From: Paludibacteraceae bacterium
GTDB taxonomy: Bacteria; Bacteroidota; Bacteroidia; Bacteroidales; Paludibacteraceae
Assembly: GCA_023227695.1 (NCBI GenBank)
Contig: JALNVE010000160.1
Span: forward strand, 1-7,377
Direction of reading: 5' to 3'
Length of the DNA: 7,377 nt
The notes under the pieces are model-generated. The model worked only from the letters and a program-made list of their open reading frames with translations, searched no databases and was not told the origin of the DNA. The translations under genes were made by a program, and so were the position numbers. Shown here piece after piece: positions 1 to 5,801 of this stretch (the first letter of the stretch is position 1; the number at the start of each line of letters is the position of its first letter).

Positions 1-172
1 CAATGTTTGTTGTCGCAATGATGATGGCTTGGGCCTCGTTGCCCCCAATGATGATAGGAATCCTCAGTCCGCTCTCTTTTTCTAAGAGAAGCAGCAAATA
101 GGTCTCCTGACTACCCGAACGGACAATCCGGTTGTTTGTAAGACCTAATATTGTGAGTTCCTTTTTCTCCAT
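1..172 (-). CDS. DUF151 bifunctional nuclease family protein, N-terminal part (runs off the left edge)
   Basis: The reading frame starts at ATG 172-170 and stays open for 57 codons to the window edge, so the C-terminal part is missing. The product begins MEKKELTILGLT and carries RIPIIIGGNEAQAI at residues 37-50. This matches the hallmark 'LPIIIG-x-x-EA-x-AI' motif of the DUF151/BFN domain, whose Bacteroidetes members usually start with the same short beta-strand. Family knowledge: some members have been reported to have DNase/RNase activity, and most are uncharacterised cytoplasmic proteins. The residue after GG is Asn where I would expect Phe or a similar residue, a small deviation. The gene lies 64 bp downstream of the DUF4922 gene. 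It could be the last part of that operon or be transcribed from its own promoter (see 195-229). The family call is firm; the biochemical role is not. Confidence 0.8.
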   Translation of the reverse strand, partial: MEKKELTILGLTNNRIVRSGSQETYLLLLLEKESGLRIPIIIGGNEAQAIIIATTNI

Positions 173-194
173 GGCTTGAACGATATCATTGAAA

Positions 195-229
195 CAAATA
201 TAATTAATTTATTTGTGATTACGAGCAAA
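195..229 (-). promoter_or_regulatory. Candidate Bacteroides-type promoter for the DUF151 gene
   Basis: On the minus strand TATATTTG (202-195) fits the Bacteroidetes -7 consensus TAnnTTTG and ends 22 bp before the ATG at 172. A TTTG that could be the -33 box lies at 229-226. The spacer is 23 bp, longer than the usual 19-21, so the -33 assignment is weak. The -7 box also falls inside a 7-bp inverted repeat (ACAAATA 194-200 / TATTTGT 210-216). In such AT-rich DNA both could be chance. Confidence 0.3.
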
Positions 230-236
230 TCTTTTT

Positions 237-1130
237 TTAGAACGACACCTGCTTGAATACATCGCTGATAGTTGCTTTGTCTAAACTGTCAAAGTCTTCT
301 CTACGAGGAAGAACCAATACTCCTGCAATGTCAATAGCTCCTGGACTAATCATCTTATAGTCTGCTCCTTCGGCAAAAAATTGCGTAGGACGGTGTGTCT
401 TTCTTGGAAAGATGAATAGATGCCACTCTCCGTCTTCATAGAGAGAGAAGAGGTTCATCTTTGGCTCATCCTGATTTCCTGATATTAATTGATATTGTGC
501 GTAAATCTGAAGGAAGAAAGATTGAGCTGCATTCTTCGTTCCTGCCTGAATGTGGATGCATCGGCGACCGAAGTTCTGAAGCTCTTCCATCTTTCCGAAT
601 TTGTATTCGGACAAGAGTCTTTTGTTTATCGTTTTCCATTCCTCCTCGAATGGTAGTTGACCTTTTCTTACGGCTTGGAAGTGGATATGGTCTGGAGCCG
701 AAGCACCGCATTGCGGACCGTTATAGAGCAGCACGTGCTGGTCCATAATTTTTGTGAAGTCCAAAAGGTCTTCCATGTATGGCTTTATCTCCTGATCTTT
801 GTGTTCGTTAAGCGGAATGGTGAAGTGTTCTTCCAATATAGGGAAGGGATTCACCAAAAGGGTAAAACGGTCGTTGATGGCCAATCCTTGTTGAATCTCA
901 GGTCTGTTTGCTTCACAGAGAAAACATTTACGATTGGCGATAGTTGCCTTATCCAGTTTAGCATTAGACGATACCGCGCGGGCTGGATTGAACTGAGCCT
1001 TGACGATGTAGGGTCCGAAGTTAAACGAGCGTAATTCTATGTTTTTAAGTTGGTCGACTCTGTTTTTGAAGTCTTGCCACACCTCTAATTGACTGTTGTA
1101 TAAATCTTTTATCTGTGGTGCAGTGATCAT
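237..1130 (-). CDS. DUF4922 HIT-like protein (GalT / ATP adenylyltransferase type)
   Basis: Product of 297 residues, start ATG 1130-1128, stop TAA 239-237. Visible marks are an N-terminal 'FNPARAVSS' segment (47-55), a CxxC pair (C69, C72), 'NPFPILEEHFTIP' (94-106), and 'APDHIHFQ' (145-152). The last contains H148-x-H150-x-Q152, the HxHxQ form of the HIT active site used by galactose-1-phosphate uridylyltransferase, Apa-type phosphorylases and GDP-sugar phosphorylases. The central His would be nucleotidylated in such enzymes. The C-terminal part ('WHLFIFPRKTHRP', 236-248) resembles the second HIT-like half of these proteins. Family knowledge places it in DUF4922, common in Bacteroidetes and without an assigned substrate to my knowledge. 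No signal peptide or membrane segment, so cytoplasmic. It starts 10 bp after the glycosyltransferase stop, implying co-transcription. I infer transfer or phosphorolysis of a nucleotide sugar or dinucleotide; the substrate is unknown. Confidence 0.85.
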   Translation of the reverse strand: MITAPQIKDLYNSQLEVWQDFKNRVDQLKNIELRSFNFGPYIVKAQFNPARAVSSNAKLDKATIANRKCFLCEANRPEIQQGLAINDRFTLLVNPFPILEEHFTIPLNEHKDQEIKPYMEDLLDFTKIMDQHVLLYNGPQCGASAPDHIHFQAVRKGQLPFEEEWKTINKRLLSEYKFGKMEELQNFGRRCIHIQAGTKNAAQSFFLQIYAQYQLISGNQDEPKMNLFSLYEDGEWHLFIFPRKTHRPTQFFAEGADYKMISPGAIDIAGVLVLPRREDFDSLDKATISDVFKQVSF

Positions 1131-1140
1131 AATCGGAATG

Positions 1141-2604
1141 TTAGCGTTGAACGTTCTTTTTCTGTCTTGCCATAATCTCTATTGTGCGGAGTCTGTCCTT
1201 GTAGAGATTATTCTTGTTGACTTTCGGGATGTCGAGAGTAGCGTCTGAATTGCCTTCCCAGCGGCGACATAAGTAAAGCACATCGTAGATTCTACCTATC
1301 TGATAATTTCTGGAAATAGCCAAGCCCATAGCATAATCCTCTCCGTAGCTTGTGTTCGGAAGCTGTATTTTTCGGAGCAGCGGTGTGTAGAAGGCGCGTG
1401 GTGCACCTAGTCCGTTGATGCGTAGTGCGTTGTTTCTTCCGTTTTCTGGTGTCCACTCTTTGTGGTCGATGATGCCAGGCGGAATCATCTGCATATCGAA
1501 GTTGGTAATCATGTACGAACCGATTACCATGGCGCATTGCTGCTCGTAAAATGCTTTGACTACAGATTTTATCGTGCTACCGTCGCTGTAAACGTCGTCG
1601 CTATCGAGTTGGATGGCGAATTTTCCGCACAAAGGATGGTTGATACCTTCGTTCCAGCAACCGCCGATGCCTAAATCCAAACGCTTAGGAATGAGATGAA
1701 CGATTCGTTTGTCTTTTTTCGCTAACGCTTCAATGGTCTCGCTCGTACCGTCAGTAGAGTGGTTGTCGATCACTATGATGTTGAATGGGAAATCAGTATT
1801 TTGTTTCAATACGGATGAGATAGCGTCACCGATAGTGCGGTTTCTGTTCTTAACTGGCATGATGACAGATGCCTCGTATTCGAAAATCTGTTCGTCGAAA
1901 GAAATGCTCTTGAATTTTGGTTCAAGGTAAGCGCCGATCTTCTTTAGGTGTTCAGTGCAAGCCTCTTCTTTTTCAATTTGTACAGATCTGTTTTTGGGAT
2001 CGACATAGTCAAACTGTTTCTCGCCAGATGTACGGTTGTCGCTCTCGATATCCGTGTATAAGAATTCATTCAGATGGACAATCGGATGTTTCTGCGAGAT
2101 GCTCAATCGAACGTCGTAAAGTCCGGCGAAGAGATAATCTTTTTTTCTGTTGGCTAGAGCTTCTTTCAAATAATCTGTATTCAAAAAGAGAAGGGAACCG
2201 AAGTTGAAGTCGTCACGTACGCTGCCCAATTGGTAATCAATAAGTGGAGATGCCTCTGTCTTGTTGCCTTTCTGAAGGAAATGGTCAGCATAGACAAGTC
2301 CGGCGTCGCAATCTTCGCTAACGGATAGAAGTCTGTGAATGGCATTCTGTCCGAGGCTCAGTTCAGTACTTTTTGTATAGAGTAAGATGTTTTTTGTAGT
2401 GGCAGACTCAGCAATGGTTTGCAGGGTTTTGCTACTCTCAGCATTGTCTATTTTTATCGTTTGGCAGGAACGAAAATCTTTAGCAGATGTTTCCTCTTTT
2501 ACAAGAAGAAAGATGTTATTGGTTTCTGCCTGTTCTTTGAGGGTTGCAAATACTTTTCCTGTTATCTCTTCTGATAGGTATGGAATGAAACAATCTATTT
2601 TCAT
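1141..2604 (-). CDS. Family 2 glycosyltransferase with a degenerate N-terminal GT-like domain
   Basis: The C-terminal half is a clear GT2 GT-A domain. Numbered from the ATG at 2604-2602 (487 residues), 'ASVIMPVKNRNRT' lies at 245-257, 'VIDNHSTDGTSETI' at 278-291, the metal-binding DxD-type 'LDSDD' at 333-337 and 'YGEDYAMGLAIS' with the acidic catalytic-base region at 420-431. The N-terminal ~225 residues ('MKIDCFIPYL', later 'AGLVYADHF' and a conserved-looking 'DDFNFGSLLFLN') look like a second, decayed GT-A fold without the nucleotide-binding motifs. An in-frame GTG at 2640 would add 12 residues and overlap the upstream gene by 11 bp. I prefer the ATG at 2604 because the first beta-strand begins there and the extra residues are mostly Lys and Asn. 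No membrane helix, so it acts in the cytoplasm on nucleotide sugars. The donor and acceptor cannot be read from the sequence. The gene sits between the secreted amidase-like gene and the HIT-like gene. Confidence 0.88.
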   Translation of the reverse strand: MKIDCFIPYLSEEITGKVFATLKEQAETNNIFLLVKEETSAKDFRSCQTIKIDNAESSKTLQTIAESATTKNILLYTKSTELSLGQNAIHRLLSVSEDCDAGLVYADHFLQKGNKTEASPLIDYQLGSVRDDFNFGSLLFLNTDYLKEALANRKKDYLFAGLYDVRLSISQKHPIVHLNEFLYTDIESDNRTSGEKQFDYVDPKNRSVQIEKEEACTEHLKKIGAYLEPKFKSISFDEQIFEYEASVIMPVKNRNRTIGDAISSVLKQNTDFPFNIIVIDNHSTDGTSETIEALAKKDKRIVHLIPKRLDLGIGGCWNEGINHPLCGKFAIQLDSDDVYSDGSTIKSVVKAFYEQQCAMVIGSYMITNFDMQMIPPGIIDHKEWTPENGRNNALRINGLGAPRAFYTPLLRKIQLPNTSYGEDYAMGLAISRNYQIGRIYDVLYLCRRWEGNSDATLDIPKVNKNNLYKDRLRTIEIMARQKKNVQR

Positions 2605-2632
2605 TTGTTTTTCAGTTTTTTTGATACCATTA
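2601..2632 (-). promoter_or_regulatory. Gene junction with a 9-codon mini-ORF linking stop and start
   Basis: The upstream stop TAA (2632-2630) shares its last A with an ATG (2630-2628). That ATG opens MVSKKLKNK and ends in TGA (2603-2601), which overlaps the ATG of the glycosyltransferase (2604-2602) as ATGA. A ribosome finishing the upstream gene could re-start on this mini-ORF and then on the glycosyltransferase. The arrangement is seen directly; the translational coupling is inferred, and short A-rich junctions can produce it by chance. Confidence 0.3.
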
Positions 2633-5600
2633 TTTTTCACTAAAATATTTTAGAATCTCTTTCATTAGAGTGTTTCTTGATTCATCTGCGATGATGGTTT
2701 CGAATGGTATAGTTGATATTAAAGTCTTGTATCTTCCTTTATAAGCAACCGCTGCTGCTAAGTTGTTGGAAAAATTGAATATGTCTGAAGAACCATTCAC
2801 AGCTTCAATTCCATCTGGAGATTCTACCGCATATCTCTCAGGGTTGAGCTGAGAGTAGTAGGTGTAAGTATTTTGAAACTCTCTCTGCATGCTAAAGAAA
2901 TTGGTTAAAGAACCGTCAGTACCGGCTTTTGATTGCGCCAATCTATATTTCAAAATATCTTCGGCAAATTCAATTTCATCGTCGTTGCAGATGGAGTCAT
3001 TCTCCCAAATGTCAGATCCAATATAAGCTCCGCTCAAGAGTAAGTTACCAGAGTTGTGTAAATAATCGGTAATGGCTTTTCTTGTAGGTTCGTCGAATAT
3101 GTGGAATTTCTTTTGAAGTCCAACGGTTGTCTCTTTCTCTTCTCCAAGAATGAAGTCCATGCAGAAGTAATTTTTAGAACCGATCATTTCGTTAATCAAT
3201 GCATCTTTGCTGGTTGAGACGAATGAATATCCTGCTTCTTTAATGGCTTTGCCGTGAATGTAAGGGAAGTCGAATGTGTTGCCCGCAATCTTTTCTGTCT
3301 CATAATCGCTTTTACAAGCTCCGAATCCGGAATTGATGTTGGATCTATACTTTTCTTTTCTTTTGAAGATGTATTGAGCACCCGTGTAACTGATGTCGTA
3401 CATGTAAGGGACGCCTTGGTCTTCGCTTTCCAAGAAACCTCCGTATTCGTCAGTGTCGAAATAAGTTGGCGCTGATACTCTTCTGAATCCATTTACAATT
3501 AACACTGTCTTTTTATTATTTGGCATGTTGCAGACAGAAAGAACCTCAGAAGGGAAACTTTCACCGCCATCGTTGATGGCAGCTACTTTGTAGCTGTAAA
3601 TTCGGCCTTCTTGTATTGGAAGGGTAATGTGTTCGTCTGTAGTAACGGTTCCGTTGTCAAATCCACCCCCGTCTACTGATGTGTAAACGATGAATTTATT
3701 TGGATTGGCTGTAGGCTCTGTTGTGTCAATTTGTTCTTTCCAACTTAAAAAAGCCTCTTCTCGCTTTTTGTTGTAAAATTCAGCAGAAAAATGAGTGACG
3801 GGCAATGGTTGTACAACGTATGGTGTGCTGTATTGGGTGGATATGTATTTCAACATTCCTTTGTAGATGGCACGGCTTACGGTGAATCTGAAGTTAGGGT
3901 CCAATCCGTATTTCATATCGTCATAGTTCTGATGGGATAGAAGTTCGAGCAAGAAGGTCGGAACTTCTGGAACTCTTGCCTCGTAGTAAGATTTATCCAT
4001 CATACCACGTCTGCTCCAGTTTGTTTTGTAATAGCGTCGGATATCTTCTGTTGCTTCGGTCATAACTAGGTCGGTAAGGTCTCGAGAAGTTAATCTTTTC
4101 TGGCCGTTTGCGTAAATGCCATTGTTACTCTCTGTCATGTATATACCCAAAGATCCGATGATAGAGTCTTTCACAATGACTCCGGCGTCTGAGTGGAGAC
4201 CGAAAGAAAAATCTATCGGAATATTTTTGCCTTTTGTGTTTGGTGATTTAATAGAACCTCCAATAAGGTCGTTTACCCACCAACCGCGGCACATATAGTC
4301 GTCTTTGTAATCGCTCTTGCCTTCATTCTTGCTGTAAACCGAAGGTTCGAATCCTGCCCATTGAAGCCAGTATCTGGCACCCTCAAGGTATCTAGGCCTA
4401 TCGCTGGCGATGGGAGTTGGTATCTCTTTGCTTTTAGGTTCTACGTATTTTGTTCTGGCAATATTGCCTAGACCGCCTCCGAAACGGACCGCATCAGCGG
4501 TTACAATATCCCCGTTTTCATGACTCATGTTCGTAAGGCTGACTTTACCTTTTTCGGAGTTTGTGCCTTTGTCGAAGTTGAATGTTCCAAGGTAAATCCA
4601 AGTGCCGCCTCCCATTGATTGGTTGACAATGAACTGTGTTTCACCACCTGTGTGGTGTACCGTATAATGAGCGTCTTTCGTGCTGTTGGGTACTGATTTG
4701 TATGAGATATAGACGGCATATTCGCCTTTTTCAGGAATGTTTGGAACCCAATCGATAGAAGAGTTTCCGCTTTTCCTTGTTTCACATTGACGGAAAGTTC
4801 CCATTGTGAAAGGATTTTCTCCCTCTTGGTAATATTTCTTTCCGTTGTGAAATCCGGTTGTGTCGCCATATCTCCATTTAGATTTGCTTCCGTCTGTCTC
4901 TGTGTAACGGCTTCCTGCAACCGTTGAATCATTGTCTACAATAACTTCGTTTGTTTGAGTATCCCTTTCCCTTGGAGTGAAGACGTATGCTCCTGCATTC
5001 TCCAACATAGGAACCAAGAATGGGATCGTGTAGCCCATCGTGTAAGTATCTTCCGTAATTCCAAACATATAAGGGCGTTGCCATAACCATACGTTTACCA
5101 TAGGGTCAAAATACCATCCATGGCTTGGCCACAAGGCAATGTGTTTATTTTCTAATCCGTTTTTTACTTCATAGGGCTTATTTTGGTTTGTTACAATGGA
5201 GCCGACTTCTGATATCTCTTTAGGATTTCTCTCTTTGTCAATTACTTTCTTGCTTCGATAGTAGTTTGGAATTAGATCTTCAATCGAATATTTAGGAGCG
5301 TAGACGTTGATTTTGAATTCATTCAAAGGGGCTGGAAGTGCTGCACGAACACTGTCGTAAATGACTTTTACCACATCATCCCTGTAGGGAATTCCTTCTG
5401 TTACTTTGTTTAGCGATATATTGATCTCTTCATTATCCAAGTCGATGTTGATCTTGTCGATTCTTACCACATTGTTTTTTAATAGTGGATATTGGCTTTT
5501 TAAGTTTTTGAAGGTAGGACTCAATAAGCTGTTAAGATTGATTTCTTGGGCATTCAGAAAAAGTGGGAAAAATGACAAAAGAAAGAGAATTAAAATTCCT

Positions 5601-5647
5601 ATTTCCGTCATTTTTTGAGTACTATTTTTTGTAAGATAATTATTCAT
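2630..5647 (-). CDS. Secreted split amidase_3-like protein with golvesin insert and Fn3-like domain ('xanthan lyase'-type annotation)
   Basis: Product of 1005 residues with a Sec signal peptide: hydrophobic stretch 17-31, likely cleavage after 'FLNA' at residue 33. There is no lipobox Cys and no evident type IX sorting domain. M13 (ATG 5611) is an alternative start that keeps the signal peptide. The core looks like a zinc N-acetylmuramoyl-L-alanine amidase (amidase_3) split by an insert: 'PSHGW' with H176, 'ITEDTY' with E199, 'TPRERD' 224-229, then 'FGLHSDAG' with H485 and 'VPTFLLELL' with E568. These match the family's three zinc ligands and catalytic Glu in order. Residues ~285-392, ending in 'TADAVRFGGG', form a golvesin C-terminal-like domain between the halves. 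An Fn3-like domain follows (~615-705), then an alpha/beta domain (~712-1005, 'KKTVLIVNGF') resembling a class I amidotransferase-like fold. Related proteins are often labelled xanthan lyase, which the sequence does not support. Likely periplasmic or surface-exposed, acting on peptidoglycan or another envelope polymer (inferred). Confidence 0.8.
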   Translation of the reverse strand: MNNYLTKNSTQKMTEIGILILFLLSFFPLFLNAQEINLNSLLSPTFKNLKSQYPLLKNNVVRIDKINIDLDNEEINISLNKVTEGIPYRDDVVKVIYDSVRAALPAPLNEFKINVYAPKYSIEDLIPNYYRSKKVIDKERNPKEISEVGSIVTNQNKPYEVKNGLENKHIALWPSHGWYFDPMVNVWLWQRPYMFGITEDTYTMGYTIPFLVPMLENAGAYVFTPRERDTQTNEVIVDNDSTVAGSRYTETDGSKSKWRYGDTTGFHNGKKYYQEGENPFTMGTFRQCETRKSGNSSIDWVPNIPEKGEYAVYISYKSVPNSTKDAHYTVHHTGGETQFIVNQSMGGGTWIYLGTFNFDKGTNSEKGKVSLTNMSHENGDIVTADAVRFGGGLGNIARTKYVEPKSKEIPTPIASDRPRYLEGARYWLQWAGFEPSVYSKNEGKSDYKDDYMCRGWWVNDLIGGSIKSPNTKGKNIPIDFSFGLHSDAGVIVKDSIIGSLGIYMTESNNGIYANGQKRLTSRDLTDLVMTEATEDIRRYYKTNWSRRGMMDKSYYEARVPEVPTFLLELLSHQNYDDMKYGLDPNFRFTVSRAIYKGMLKYISTQYSTPYVVQPLPVTHFSAEFYNKKREEAFLSWKEQIDTTEPTANPNKFIVYTSVDGGGFDNGTVTTDEHITLPIQEGRIYSYKVAAINDGGESFPSEVLSVCNMPNNKKTVLIVNGFRRVSAPTYFDTDEYGGFLESEDQGVPYMYDISYTGAQYIFKRKEKYRSNINSGFGACKSDYETEKIAGNTFDFPYIHGKAIKEAGYSFVSTSKDALINEMIGSKNYFCMDFILGEEKETTVGLQKKFHIFDEPTRKAITDYLHNSGNLLLSGAYIGSDIWENDSICNDDEIEFAEDILKYRLAQSKAGTDGSLTNFFSMQREFQNTYTYYSQLNPERYAVESPDGIEAVNGSSDIFNFSNNLAAAVAYKGRYKTLISTIPFETIIADESRNTLMKEILKYFSEK

Positions 5648-5663
5648 TTGTAGATGTTCGAAA

Positions 5664-5763
5664 AATCACTTTAAATCACTTCAAAATTAACATTTTACTT
5701 CCATTTTTAAAAGCGAAATCACTTTAAATCTAGGCCTATTTGCTATTTTTTTATAAAGTGATG
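5664..5763 (-). repeat. Repeated 10-bp box (TAAAGTGATT) around the promoter, possible operator
   Basis: Minus-strand reading gives TAAAGTGATT at 5673-5664, TGAAGTGATT directly upstream at 5683-5674 (head-to-tail, 10-bp period), and another TAAAGTGATT at 5726-5717. A reversed copy TAAAGTGATG is at 5754-5763 on the plus strand. The copies at 5663-5677 and 5716-5730 are part of a perfect 15-bp direct repeat. One pair overlaps the predicted -7/+1 region and a single copy lies just upstream of the -33 box. The repeats are seen directly; their role as binding sites is inferred from phasing and position. Confidence 0.45.
5682..5712 (-). promoter_or_regulatory. Candidate Bacteroides-type promoter for the three-gene unit
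   Basis: On the minus strand TAATTTTG (5689-5682) matches the -7 consensus TAnnTTTG exactly. A TTTT (5712-5709), one base off the -33 TTTG, sits 19 bp upstream, which is the usual spacing. Transcription would begin around 5675-5678, giving a leader of about 30 nt before the ATG at 5647. No Shine-Dalgarno is present, as usual in this phylum. The 10-bp boxes flank this promoter on both sides. Confidence 0.45.
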
Positions 5764-5801
5764 TTAATAAACTGTTTATCACGATGTAAAAGCATTTTTT
5801 T

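Larger units (their letters stand above)
5648..5801. other. 154-bp AT-rich intergenic region, no gene
   Basis: The region separates the RluA-type gene from the three-gene unit. It contains no credible ORF. It holds repeated 10-bp boxes, a candidate promoter, an 8-bp palindrome TAGGCCTA (5731-5738) and a 13-bp dyad ATAAACTGTTTAT (5767-5779). T runs occur near 5746-5752 and 5794-5802, but no GC-rich hairpin precedes them on the minus strand, so I call no terminator for the RluA-type gene. Confidence 0.6.

Noticed and set aside
461..1034. Plus-strand open frames opposite the DUF4922 gene
   Set aside because: They lie wholly within a well-supported minus-strand gene, show no recognisable motif, and have compositions expected of antisense frames.
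2605..2640. GTG start adding 12 residues to the glycosyltransferase
   Set aside because: The extra residues are mostly Lys and Asn and precede the first beta-strand; the ATG at 2604 avoids overlap. Kept only as an alternative.
2630..5647. Xanthan lyase function for the 1005-residue protein
   Set aside because: This label is commonly carried by relatives, but I see no polysaccharide-lyase motif, whereas amidase_3-like motifs are present in order.
5731..5738. 8-bp palindrome TAGGCCTA as an operator
   Set aside because: Too short to stand out, with no symmetric extension or second copy.
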